Below are positions 46,080-58,854 of a stretch of 64,000 bases of DNA, in pieces. A model generated the notes under the pieces. That model was not told where the DNA came from, did no database searches, and was given only the letters and a program-made list of their open reading frames with translations. Positions within the stretch are counted from its first letter, which is position 1; the number at the start of each line of letters is the position of its first letter. The position numbers and the translations under genes were made by a program. The stretch is taken from assembly GCF_001625215.2 (NCBI RefSeq), contig NC_030382.2, positions 36,008,610-36,072,609 of the forward strand. Reading direction: 5' to 3'. This DNA comes from Daucus carota subsp. sativus. Lineage: Eukaryota > Streptophyta > Magnoliopsida > Apiales > Apiaceae.

Positions 46080-46212
46080 TAATATTTGTGTGTATATGAA
46101 TCAATGAAGTAAAGGATAAGATGGAGTTATGTATAGAGATGAGCTGGGGAGAGAGTCAAAGGGAGAAATGATAGGAAGGGCGTGTTTGGATTGGTGTTAA
46201 AGGGGAATGGGG

Positions 46213-46338
46213 GATTATATAGTGAGAAGAAAGGGAAGGTAGAGTAGAGTAGTATCCTGAAGATAAAAATCAGAAAGTGCGAAAGGCATGATTCTGCGGG
46301 GAGAATATAAATAGGGGTTAGATTTTTTGAGATATTTT
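46213..46338 (-). promoter_or_regulatory. Promoter of the LUX-like gene: TATA and evening element
   Basis: On the minus strand, a TATA-like CTATATAATCC lies at about 46213-46222 and an exact evening element AAAATATCT at 46338-46330. A near match, TAAATATCT, lies on the plus strand close by (46347-46355). CCA1/LHY repress LUX through evening elements in Arabidopsis; the same control is inferred here. Confidence 0.6.
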
Positions 46339-46379
46339 TAAGCTTCTAAATATCTTTCCTCTTTCGGATGCTACTTTTA

Positions 46380-47309
46380 ACAAAATATACAGATTCATTT
46401 TTTTAAAAAATTTGACAGAAAGTCTTTTTAAATACACTGTTACACATGCAGCACGCTACGCAGATAATCTTTTTTATCAACTTACAGCAAGTTGAACAAT
46501 GTTATAACATGTGATAAAATAGTAATATTTTAATAAATATGATAAAAATAGTATATTAGTATTTAAATTATTTTTTCAGTGCATATATTTTAACATACTG
46601 TTATTTTATTATTTTTACTATTATAATATATTTGAATTATTATTACGAAGAAGATAATAGATAAGAGATGCGTTAAAAATAGAATAGCGTGAACTTGTTA
46701 TTGATAAATGATTTAATGATAACTTAAAAATAAAAATAAGACACGTCCTTGAAAATGTCATAAAAATTTGATTTGATAGAGGCGAATCCATTTTTATCTT
46801 AACGGATTTTATTGAATCCAATATGTTGAGTTTGAAGTAAGTTTTAGACTTAAAACAATTTGGATACTAGCTATTTCGTATTGAACCAAATTCAAAATTC
46901 AAAACCCAATACGAACAAAAAATGCAAGAAAAAAATTCTCTATAAATAATTTACTCTTATAAATATTATATTTTAACCATAATTAAGTTTGTTTATAATA
47001 TATTAATATGTGCTTCTGCAATACTTGACAAAAGAAAGAAAATTATCTGAATTATAAATATTTATTTTTCAGAAATACTATGCAAATCCAAAATCGACTA
47101 CATTCAACAAGTATTACAATCACATATATAATTTTGACCATATTTTCAAATAAAAAAACTTCGTAAATTTTCCAAAAAGAACAATTGTGTAGCCGGTCTA
47201 ATCGCGGACCGGTTTCGAACAGCGAGAAGATTGAACCCAATCCTTAGCCACTTTGAGATTGTGTTGAGCAGTAAGATATCTTAGGTGGAAGTGCAGCAGC
47301 CCATGAAAC
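46380..47309. other. Intergenic DNA
   Basis: AT-rich; no gene seen. The right end serves as promoter of the small plastid membrane protein gene. Confidence 0.5.
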
Positions 47310-48255
47310 ATGGTCATTGTATCTCTATCTCCATCTTCACCACAGCTTCTCACCATTTTCAACCCCAAAAAACATCATAATTCTCATAATCACCCAGCTT
47401 CATCTCTTTTTATATCATCAAATTCTCTTCTTTACTCAAAAAGATGCAAACTTTATCACAACCCACCACCACTTGTGATAAGCCCTTCAAAAATAAACTA
47501 TAATTCAAGAGTTTATGCCATTTCTGAAAATTTGAAGCTTGCAGAAGTAACCCCAGTTGAGAGTTCAAAGCAGATAGTGAATGCAGCTACTACAAGTGGA
47601 GATGGGGTTTCTAATATTATTACAGTTCTTTTGTTCCTTGCATTTGTTGGATTATCAGTTCTCACTATTGGGGTAAATTCTGATAATTCATAAATTAATT
47701 TTATTGCTTTATGGTATTGATACATGAGCATGATGTATACATGATAAGTAACCCTTGCTTGTAACACTTTTAAAGTCTTCGCCACTCCGTCTCTGACTTA
47801 ACATGGTATCGGAGTCGGGTTTAGTAAATGTCTCCGTTCTGGATCATGTGAACTATGCCTATATATTTCATATGTTAATTATTGTGCATTGATCCACTCG
47901 ATCCCAAAAAATTGGGTATGGTAAGGCTTTTAGGGGATGGAGCATATTTGTACTTAAATATGGTATACATTATAGACCTTACTCCCCAAAGGGTTCGAGG
48001 TTAGGATTCTAGGAGAGTTGGTAACTTAGCGAATGAGGGTAAAGATTGTGGGGGTTAATTTGTTTGTTTTTGGTGAATTTGTAGGTTATCTATATAGCTG
48101 TGACAGATTACTTGCAGAAAAGGGAGAGAGAGAAATTCGAGAAAGAGGAATCTGCTAAGAAGAAGAAAGCCAACAAGAAGAGGAAGGTGAAAGCAAGGGC
48201 TGGACCAAAAGGATTTGGACAGAAGATTGTTGAGGTTGATGATGATGATAGCTAG
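47310..48255 (+). CDS. Small plastid-targeted single-pass membrane protein of unknown function
   Basis: Two exons, 47310-47672 and 48085-48255, encode 177 residues with GT..AG borders and phase 0. The first ~70 residues are rich in Ser, Asn, His and Lys and nearly free of acidic residues, a probable chloroplast transit peptide. One hydrophobic helix follows (IITVLLFLAFVGLSVLTIGV, about 102-121), then a charged Lys/Glu coiled stretch (QKREREKFEKEESAKKKK), a KGFGQ motif and an acidic DDDDS end. I do not recognise the family; the layout suggests a conserved thylakoid or envelope protein with a stromal basic tail. The intron carries a PBS-like TGGTATCGGAGTCGGG (47804-47819), perhaps an LTR remnant. 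Confidence 0.8.
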
Positions 48256-49559
48256 GAATTCTATGTGAGCCTCTTTGCTTTTTTGCTTTGTTCTTTTCGT
48301 TCATTGTGATTCTTAGGCACTTTAAAGAACCGGATTCTCTCTATAATGTATATTTTTTGCACTTAATCTGAATATAGTTGTGTATTACAAAATATATTAA
48401 TCTACCATTGATTTCCCGTTTTTTAGGATACTGCATACTGTTAAATGCATTAGATTTTTTAATGTTCAAGGAGGGTATGGAATCTAGCTTAGATAGCAGA
48501 TATCAATTTTGATCCCTCATCCCACTATGATCCGAAGAAGGCATGATGGCAAATAGAACCAGCCAATTAAGTAGTGTCTATGTGATCAAGTTCTTGCATT
48601 AGATTCTGTGACCAGGCTCCACTTAGTCACTTAGCGTCTATGTGATCAAGTTCTTGCATTAGATTAATAGATTCTGTGTCCAGGTTCCATGAAATGGATC
48701 CGATGTGTTTATAGAGAGTATCATCATAAGTTTCTACTTCCAGTCCAAAGAGTTCATACAAAAACTCTCCTCACGATTTTACTTTAGGTCAACGGATTGT
48801 TTAAATTTAGAAGCTTAAGTGCTTAGAAACATGTAACAAGATTCTACTTCTGGTCTAAAGTTCCGATACATTTACAAGCTTAACCAGGTTCCAGAACTAT
48901 ATATACTTAACTAGGAGAAAGGTCAGGTCTCTCAAGTCTCATCCTTGCAGACTATATACTCCCTCCGTTTTTGAATATATATCTTTTGACTTTTTAGCGC
49001 ATATAAGGTGCTTTGACCACATATCTAGAAATGTTATTTTCAAATATTTTTTTCTGTCAATAGAAGTATTGATGTAATATTTTTATTTATGAAAAACAAA
49101 TCAAAAATAATATTTTTAATTATATAACCAGAACATTTTAACATACATGCCATAAAGTGAGAAGGTAAGATATTTAAGAACGGAGGGAGTATTTAACCAG
49201 GAGAAAGGTCTCTCACCCTTGCACCATCAGAAGGATAAACCACTTCGAGTTGATCTATTGAATCCTGCCATCATGTTTAATCCTGGTTCGCCAAGTTTAG
49301 ATTCCCCTAAAATGTAAAAGATGTTTCAACTAGGCAAATAATGTATACAGTGGAGCATCTGCCTTTCTAGATAGTTACATATCTCTGGTAAAGGATGAAA
49401 TGATGGAAGGAAATTGCAATATGTACACATCAGGGAGTGGAATCACCATCAGTGCTAGCTCAATTTACTATTTCAGTAATCATAAAATATCGACCAGATG
49501 AACCTTAGATATGAAAACAATTGTTATGGGAAAGAATAATAGGAAGAAATGAATGAAAT
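48256..49559. other. Intergenic DNA with tandem duplication and MITE
   Basis: A duplicated segment (TCTATGTGATCAAGTTCTTG, then CATTAGATT) occurs at about 48577-48605 and 48637-48665, each followed by ATTCTGTG(A/T)CCAGG. A Stowaway MITE follows at 48959. The sequence nearer 49960 probably includes the Pumilio 3' UTR. Confidence 0.6.
48959..49189. repeat. Stowaway-like MITE
   Basis: TA-CTCCCTCCGTTTTTGAATAT at one end and ATATTTAAGAACGGAGGGAG-TA at the other: near-perfect inverted termini with TA duplication. Confidence 0.9.
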
Positions 49560-49959
49560 CACTACAAGCACCATGCAGGCAAATTAACAGAACCGAAGCA
49601 ATATCAAATGTCAAAATACTTGTTACATAGAGAAAACATCAGTGTCACCTAAACAACAGACTTTCCACATTGAAACATTTATACAGTCACGTTGAGATAC
49701 AGACACTACCTCTTCTCTTATCTTTTCTTTACACCATTTAAACTCATATCTGTCACTATATCTCTCCTCTGCACAGGCCATCCGCTGTACTCAACATCAA
49801 AGCCTCGATTTACTAGATTCTGCTATGTATATAAACCTTAAGAACTACAGAATGTACAGTTTCTAGTACAAGCAACAACTTTATTTGCAATACAACTACA
49901 TATGGAAACAAGGCAGCTCAAACTACCCCCAGTTAGCTGTACAACATCCTTGTCTACTC

Positions 49960-52900
49960 CTACGCACCCTGCTGGGATTGAGCAGCTCTCCTCTCTGCAA
50001 ATAAGTAATGAAAACGATTAGCTAGTAGACGTACGCAGGGAAAGAACAAGTGATATACTCAACAATTCCTTAAAGAGTGGAGCAAATAATAACATCAGGG
50101 GACCAGAAAGGCCGCAACCTATTTAGCTGATTCTGCCTATGGCGGCTTCATTAGTTTAAAAACCAATTCCCAAAGAAAAGCAATTAAATTCCTGATAAAG
50201 AGCCATATTATACAGCTCTTACTGGAGAAGCATACTAGCAGTTGGCCAGAGAGCAGAAACACCTAAAGAACTCGGTATGACAAAATGCTTACCCCCAGCA
50301 GCAACAAGCTTTTCCACACGAGCAACAATATGCTTCCCATACGTGTATTTCTTTAGTGCATTCAAATGAACCTTAATTCGAGATAAAATCAGCTCACGTT
50401 CCTGATCACTGCATGTTTCTAGCACTTTTTGAACAACATAATTTGCAAATTGGTCCTTCATCATTGCCTGGTTTTAAGTAAACACAAGGGAGAATAGTCA
50501 GCTAAGCACATAATTATAATTTAACAGGGAAAGGGGGACCTAAGTTGTATGTAAACCAAGTTCAAAACAGCAATCACACCCATTATCTAAGTTGAGGGGA
50601 AAGACGGGGACCTATGCTGTACATAAACAAAGTACACAATTGCAATAGAAGTTTGTAAGGCAAATATATGTAGTATAATACCTCTACTTAATAGACAAAT
50701 CACAACCGAGAAGAGCCGATAGCAGGCACGTGAACAATACAAGCCATGACCACAAAAGCGACTGATGTACGTTCATGACATGTATGTGTATATACATAAA
50801 TAATAAGGCTTATAATTAGCTTTACGTATTACTAGCAATCAGCATCTAGCATGCTCAACTATATATCTATATCTATACTCAAGATTGAATTTTAAGATGC
50901 GCATTCTGAATAACAAACATATAACCAGCCAAGTGCAAAACCCACTCTAATAGTTGCTAAGAGAATCTGTTTGCCTCTAGCTGCACCTTATTTTGATTTA
51001 TATACTTAATACTATGATGGAAAGACAGCCAGATTAGACCAGTTCTTGGGGGATACAAGAGAGTCTTTAAAAGGTGTCAAGGCCAACACAAATATATGAT
51101 TCAAATCCAACCACCAAAAAATAAGATCATCAACGGTTGATGAGCTAATGGGAAACCCAAGACAATAGCATCATCCAGAATAAGGGCTGAGCATTCGATC
51201 CAAAACCAGACCGAACCGAACCGAAAACTGAGATATTATATTTTTATGGACCGGGCCGAACTGAAGCTGCCTTATGGACCAAACCGGTCCGGACCAAATA
51301 GACTGATTTTTTAGAAAGTTAGAACCAAACCGAAGCAAAATTACAAGATTCGTTCCGGTCTTTCGGTTCCGAATCGGATTTGAGCCCTATCCAGAATTAT
51401 AGGGCATAAGGTATAAAGAATAGATCAATACTTTTAAATCACACACCCAAGCAACAACTTCTGTCAACATAATCATTTTACAAAAATTAGTGCTGGCATT
51501 CACTATAAAATAGTTTCTCATGTAATCGTCTGTTATAACTTATAAAAAGGTTTATTTTGACATTTTAGTAAAACTACTAACCAGAATTTGCAGCTATCTG
51601 AGGCAGGGTAGTTCTTCCCTAAACCAGCCTAGCTAAATAATTATTATTAAACATTAGGGTGGGCAAAATCTGACACGACTCTAAACCCTACACGAACCTG
51701 ACTCGAAAAAGTATGAATTAGGGTCGAAATTTTTATATTTCGGATCGGGTAATTTTGTACTCCGAAAAACTCGGCTCGGGCTCGGGCTCACAAACCCGAC
51801 CCGAAATTTATATATATAATATATAATGTACATTACACAATTACATACAGTTGTGATACATTTATATATTACTTAAACAAATTTATCCCCTTATAATCTC
51901 ATTAAATTATTATTTATACTTTTTAATAAAATATAATTTTATATAATAAAATAATTAATTTTCATTAAATTTTGGGTCAAATCGGGTCTTCGGGTTGATC
52001 GGGTACTGAACTGAACAGGTCGGGTTCAGGATGACCCAAAAACAGGATCAGGTAAGAAAACCCAAGTCATTACCCGAAATTGCCACCTCTATGCATCATG
52101 GGTTTGATAACAAGTGCCATGAATGTACACTTCAAAACAGTAGTACCATTTTGCATCCCAAGTTGAATCATTTATCTAAATTTATACCCTAAAAACTAGA
52201 GAACATATGTCAAAAAGAATTCTAACTGTTGGCAAATACAATAGATTGTCAGCAATGCTCAAATCATGTACTATAATATTAATTTAGCATTAACAGACCT
52301 GAAGAGGCTCATTCTCATCAGTTGTACCAAGCATCTCAGTCACCAGGAGTCGGCGTTCACTAGGATCACCAAAAGTCAAACACTTTTCAGCAACATTAGA
52401 GGCGAACTTCTGCTGACTCATCTGAACTATCTTCCCAGCTAACTCCTTAATTATGGTAGAACGTTCATGTGGCTTTCCATGCTCCAGCACATGCTGCAAA
52501 AAAAGATCATATGATGACAAAAAGCTAAAAGGGAAACAACATACTTTATCTATGAAAATGAAAATCGCTACTCTTAATCAGGGCATCAACTTTCAAAAGT
52601 AAATTAATAAACGTGTAAACAATCACCCTGATCTTTACAAGAAATATACTCGTAAGCATGTTATACTTTGCTGGTTTCCCAAAACCATATTCACCCAGGT
52701 CGTCAACAAGCACTGTCATTTTTAGTTGGTTGGAATCAAATGCTAGAAGTGAATTGAAGACTAATCACATTCATTTCTAGTTGAAATCAAATGCTGACAA
52801 TTTAGTACATGACTAGAAAGGAAGCTTCCAGACGAGTATGCCATGCATACTGTACATCTAAATACTGAGATATTGAATATTACAAATCCAGTTAAACAAT

Positions 52901-55900
52901 CAGATTTGGATATCAGAATAGTACAATTCGGTACAGAATCAATAGCAGTCATAAACAGTGTAACATAATAATAATATCAGAGCTACAAACCTGAACAACA
53001 TAATTTCCATATTGATCTTGTGCCAACATACTAACGTTGGCCAGAATCTCATCCATCACCTTATCCTGTGTTCTCTGATCCTCACAGTGCTCCAGTACCC
53101 TCTGTAGCATTGAAGGCATCATTACAGTAGAGATCTCATCATTATTAATTCAAATTTATACATCAAGAACATATTGTGCCTGAAAGTTATGAATCAAATA
53201 TAAACCTGTATCACACGACAACCGTATGGATGGGTAGAGAGGGTTACAACTTGATCAAAGAATGTAGTAATTATGAACTGAATATGATCTTCAGGCACAC
53301 ATTCAATACACTTCTGGATGACATGATTCCCATTCTGATCACGTACACAACGCATAACATGACCATCAAGCTCCCCAACCATTTCAATTTTCTGGTCCAA
53401 GTCAACTACTTCAATTGCCTGAATGGTTCACAAAGATCGTACTATCTATTAATTTTTGAAGGTGGCTGTTTCAGCATAATATTATTACTCGACTATATTG
53501 GTCAGAAAAAACACAAACAGAAGCATTTATAAAAATCTGGATATGAAGCAACAAGCACAATCAAGAAGTTAATAGTACAAGCACAGATGAGAATACTAAT
53601 TTATTTTCTCTTTAAGTTCAAAACAGAAGCATCGTCTTTTTCTTTAAAGTTGGCTAGGGTTATCAGATTCCAGATCTAGAAAGTTCCAGCAGCTGCTCTA
53701 TACTACTTAATTACTGCTTAAATGTTCAGGGATGAAACATGTGCATAATAAGTACATCCGTATTTTAAAGATATTTGCAACATATTAAGACAAATGGCAC
53801 ATCTTTAATGAACAAACCTACAACCTTGGTATCAAGGTCGAGATAACAGCAAGATAATCCTATAACTGAAATGCAAAAAGCACTGACATGGACAAAAATG
53901 GTGGTTGTAAAGCTTTTACCTTCTGAATTACTCGACAACCATACATTTGAAGACTTAATGTCAGTACATTCCCAATGAGCTTGTTAGCGAGTTCTCTTCT
54001 TTGTGATGCCATTCCATGCTCAAAAAACTACAAAGACATAAACATCACTAACCTCACCCAAATCATTAGAATGAAATAGAAAAATACTTGAATATCCAAC
54101 TAAGTTACCTTTTGGATCACATAATTACCAAAAACATCAGTCATTAAGGTCAGAGCTTGTGGAATAATTTCTTGGTAAACCATGGCTTTTTCTTCTATTG
54201 TAGCTGTTTCAAGCTTTTGTTGAATAAACCGGCTGCCATACTGATCCGCACTGATAAACACATGTTAAATGAGTAAGAGACCTTGAACTAGGGACACGGT
54301 CATACTACAAATGATTAACAAATTACCTGAACTCAACAACATGACCAGTAATCTCCAAAAGTTCGAAACATCTGGTTTTATTGATCTTAAATTCTTCTAG
54401 TAATGAAGAAGCAAAATTATTCTCCATGTTACTAGCATCCAAGTGCCATGGTCCCATGACACCTCCACCCGCAAGATTTCTCATCCCAGAAGGGAATCTC
54501 TTGTTTAAATCACCATGCCTGATAGGACTACCAGGTCCAACAGGGGAGTGTGAAAGTCCTGGACTTGCCAAAGGACTTCCAGGATATGACAAACCTACTC
54601 CATATGCTTGATTACCATAATATGCATGATGACCGGAAACACCAGTACTGCCTGGTTGAATGCCATATTGTGATTTCTGAGGTGACAAAAGAGATCCAAT
54701 ATAAGCCTTTTGAAGTAGATCCACGTAAGAATTGTTAAGATAGGTTCTATCAACAGATGGATCATTAAGAGCTGCCTGGGCTGCGGCATATTGAAGGTAA
54801 AGTGGATCAGCAAAAGGTGCTTGAAAAGAACTGTCAACAATATGGTGCCCTGTCCTGCCAAGATGTTGTGATTCTAATGCAGCATAATTTGGATGGGACT
54901 CAGAAGGAAAAGATCCACCCATCATTCTTGAGTCCATTCCAGGCATAGCCATGGCTGATGCTGCTGCAGCATTTTCAAATAAAGGTGGCATATTACTACT
55001 GCCAAGATGACTTAACATCATAGACTGCATCGGTGAATTTATTGGATACCCACTTGCACCATAGTTTGGAAATGAAGAGTTTGTGCCATCACTATGTTGA
55101 TAGTGAGAGCCAAAGCTGCCACCACCTCCGGTAAGTATTGAATTCGAAGATCCTTTTTGGTAAGCACCATTGGCAGCAATCCTGTGCAAATCAGATTGGT
55201 TGGAAGAACCATTGTATCCATATCCATCCCCCCTGCCCATATCAAGATTTGAGTAGGTTAGTTTTGTTGGTCGAGGGGAAGGCACATTTAACTGCCCAGG
55301 GTCAGGGTTTTTGAGGTAAGAGTGTTGGTTTATATTATTATGACTTTCTGGCATATTGAAAAGATAGTTCTCATGATCAACAATTTGTTCAATCTGAGAT
55401 GGCAAATGATTTTCTTCATCCATCACACTGTTTAACAGGCTCATCCCAGATAGAGCATCCACTAGATCAGCAGGCTCGCTAATGTTAGAAGTAACACCAT
55501 TAAATGAGCTCGAGTTTATGCCTCTTTTTTCTGAAGTGCCTACTCTCCCTCCACCAATAGGAGTAGGACACGGACTAGGTGCTCTTGCAATATGTTGGGG
55601 ATCTGGGGTCGTGCTTCTTGACAAGGAAGCACCCAGTACAGCAGCATAAGAATACGATGCAGGTGGGCCACCATGCTGCCCAGAAGATGAGCTCAGTACT
55701 TTAGTAGATGTTCTTATATTATCTGCAGAAGCCAAATCCTGTTGTAACTGAGACATATCAGCTTCACCCATGCCAAAGGTGTCAACATTCTCACCAAAAG
55801 TATTACGACTGGGTGTGCGAGAAGGGTGGCCAGAAGTAGGAGTAGCACGGCCTAAATCATCCTGCACAAATGCTACATTGTAAGTATACCACAGAAAAGC

Positions 55901-58854
55901 AATAAAATTTCAAAACACATGTTCTAGAGAAAATCATTACAAATCTAAACAAAATGACAGGGCGATATTTAACAAATAGCATTAACTACTTCCATTCTGA
56001 TAATAACGCAATTTGCAATCAAAGGCACAGTCCTGAAAAGCATCACAGTGCAAAACAAGTCTCAAAGGGACAACAGCAATAATATATGTACTACAGCTTA
56101 ATAAATGGTTGGACCTTAAACTTAAACTTTTAAGCTATTAAATGAATCATCCATTGATATAACTGAGTCAACCATACTCTGAGAGAGATCTCTTATACTT
56201 TATCTGTCACATGACTCACATCCACTCACCTTTCGAGGCATGTGGTTAATGGTGTGCCTTAAACTTTCAAGTGCATATCTTTCAGCACAATGAAGATATT
56301 TTACAATGTGTTTTTGTTGTCAGTTTTTAGCTAAATATTGTAATATATACAGCGGAGACGTGTGCGCACACACAGACACATATTGTAAGTTGGTGATCAT
56401 GCAACATATGACCATTGTAATTAAGCACGCTAATTCCTGTTGGAATTTCTAAGTTGTAAAGAAAATGCAAGTTTCGGAGGGTGCAAATAGAAGTAATTAG
56501 GGCAGAGCCATTCACTACCGAAATCTCGCTGAAATTACTGAAACTTTTTTCAGAATACGATCTTTTCTTGAATAAATAAAGAAACGCGAGGCTCGGATAA
56601 AATCTAAAACAAATTTGTCTAAAAACTGAAGAACACAGAAAAGTGGTACTGGATTTTGGAAATGAATTTTTTTTAATATTGTGTAAAGTTTCAAAGTAGT
56701 AAGAGCAGAAGAAAGGACAGACATAACACATAGAGATATAAGTATATATAAAGGCAAAACAAACTCAAAGTTGTTCATCCAAAGATAGAAAAGGGTTAAA
56801 ATTAACTCAAGAACCACAGCATCTAAACCTAATAATTACAAAAAACTATAAAAATAAGAAAATATTGTCCATTAGTGAGGCAAGCAGCCCGGGGGACTGG
56901 CTGTGGAAGCGAAAGCGAGCTATGTAGAATACAAAAAAATTCATCTGTTGTCGAAGGAGCACCCACAGGGGCAGTAGTGTTTTTCTAAGTAAATCCAATA
57001 TATTCTGAAAGGTAAGAGGGGGGTAAAGGAAACATTGGATGAGGGGAAATTGCCCTATGTACAGCTGACCCCTATTTTAAAATTTCATTCTCATTGTACC
57101 CTCAAATTCATACCCACGTATTTCTCCTTAGTACTCAAAGAATGAGAAATTGATTAAAAAAACATAATCAGTTACCTGGTCAAAATTCAACCAGGATCAT
57201 TAACCTGCTGACAGTGAAATTTAGAATAAACTTTAAATAGGGGCCGGGATGTACAAAGGACAAACTAAAGGTGCACTGTGGTATGAAAATATTATTTAAG
57301 GGTTTATGTGTCCATTTGGACAAAAATAAAAGAACAAGGTGTTAATAAACCTTATACTTACTATCAGACACATTAACACAGAAAGAGATGTGCAAAAAGC
57401 ACACATATTAGATTTTAATTAAGAAAAAGGAAACAATTCCTCACTCGATACAAATAGTTAACAAGGCATTAAGGTGATTCAAGATACCAATACACCAAGT
57501 GAACACCCAAAATCCAGAGGGCATTACCCAACGTCCCAACCCATTAAAATCAACAGGGTCTGGAAGCCTACTCACAACTAATTAACTCTTCACCTAGGCA
57601 ACAAATTGACAACTATGCTTGGTCTGCTTGAGCTAGACAAGCCAAAAGAAAATGGAAGTTCCCCGATAATCAGGAGACATATGAGAGGTAGAGACTACGA
57701 ACATAAGGGTTGTATTTAACTGTATAATCTGCTCAAGCAGCCAAGTTTACTAGCTGGTCAACCAACTAAAGAAAATATAATGGTCTGGGTCAAAAAGCTT
57801 AAAATGTTCAATAATCCATTCAAGGAAATTATATATTGCAAAAGCGCCAAAAAATAATGGATGAATAAGTAACTTGATCTTTGTGATTAAGATAGACCAT
57901 TTGAATTTACGAATAAATTACTATCGGTATAAATATTTTCAACAGAAAGACGTCCAGATAAAAAAGAGATTCAGCATGGGATGAACTCTATGACGCACAC
58001 ATACGCAAAGCTTCGAACCATTTCATTCCATCAGCTATTTGCATTAATGCCAACCAGAAACGACAAACATCAATACAATTTAATAGTTTTACTAAATGTT
58101 ACCACCAGCAAATTGAAAGATATCAAAGCTACCAGTGAATCTTACAAAAAAGTAAAGCTTATTTTAACATTAAACGCAAGAAGAAACAAAAACAATTTAC
58201 CTGAAAGATATCAGCAAGGCTCCTTTGTTTGCTACCCAAGCCTAAACCTGACAAACCAATAAGTCCATCAACGCCCCACTCTATCGGAACCTGATTATCC
58301 AACTCACTTTCACTTTCTTGTTTCTTGGAGTTAAAACCTGGCGGCTTTGAAAAAAGTGATACCCCGCCTCCACTGCTGCCACTATTTTCATTTCTATTCA
58401 CTTTGCGCCTATCACCAATCCCTCCTACAGCTGAATTACCTCCCTGCAACCTCTGTGCAAACCTCCAATCCTCCTTCGATAGCAAAGGAGGCGGCAACCT
58501 AGGATTTAAATTCACATTGGAGTAATAGTAAGATAAATAGGAAGGATCAGACCTAAGCTCATCCTCTGATGAGAACGCACTCCCGCTCTTGTTATTTAAA
58601 GCAAAGTCCGAAAACACAGAACCCCCACCACTACCACCACCTTGATTAAACAATCCACCAACTGCACTCAGAGAACCCTCCACAGTAGGAGGAGCTGAGC
58701 CGCTCCTATACAAATTCAGTTCCTTCTCCATATCGTCAGACTCATGATTCCGCCGCTGCTCACGCAACAACAACCCTATCTCCTTCTCCAAATCATCCCC
58801 AAATGATCCTTCATTCCCACTAACCAAAGGTCTCCTACCTAATTCAGACAACAT
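49960..58854 (-). CDS. Pumilio-family RNA-binding protein (APUM1/2/3 type)
   Basis: Nine minus-strand exons encode 1055 residues: 58854-58201, 55861-54327, 54250-54109, 54027-53920, 53418-53206, 53101-52991, 52493-52299, 50467-50293 and 49994-49960, all GT..AG and in frame. The start [10 protein letters not shown] is typical of APUM1-3; a GTG two codons upstream is not used. The long N-terminal region (about 1-710) is Ser/Gly/Asn-rich with conserved patches ([29 protein letters not shown]). The C-terminal PUM homology domain has eight repeats; RNA-contacting sets include GSRFIQQ, GNYVIQK, GCRVIQK, GNHVIQK and the SNVAEK of repeat 7, compatible with UGUANAUA-type 3' UTR sites. Pumilio proteins repress translation or promote decay of target mRNAs in the cytoplasm. 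The exon 7-8 intron holds two hAT-type MITEs. Confidence 0.95.
51182..51389. mobile_element. hAT-type MITE (208 bp) in a Pumilio intron, 8-bp TSD
   Basis: Starts AAGGGCTGAGCATTCG, ends CGGATTTGAGCCCTA, and is flanked by the exact 8-bp duplication TCCAGAAT (51174-51181 and 51390-51397). The body is rich in CCGAACCGAA/CGGTTC motifs. Confidence 0.82.
51655..52091. mobile_element. hAT-type MITE (~437 bp) in a Pumilio intron
   Basis: Starts TAGGGTGGGCAAAATC and ends GAAATTGCCACCTCTA, imperfect inverted repeats. Subterminal regions are rich in CGGGTC/GACCCG. Flanking 8-mers (TTAAACAT, TGCATCAT) match at only five positions, so the TSD has decayed or the ends are slightly off. Confidence 0.6.
55862..58200 (-). 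other. Intron 1 of the Pumilio gene
   Basis: 2.3-kb intron. No exon-like or mobile element structure is convincing. A (GT/GC)n-like patch on the minus strand lies near 56357-56380. Confidence 0.6.
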
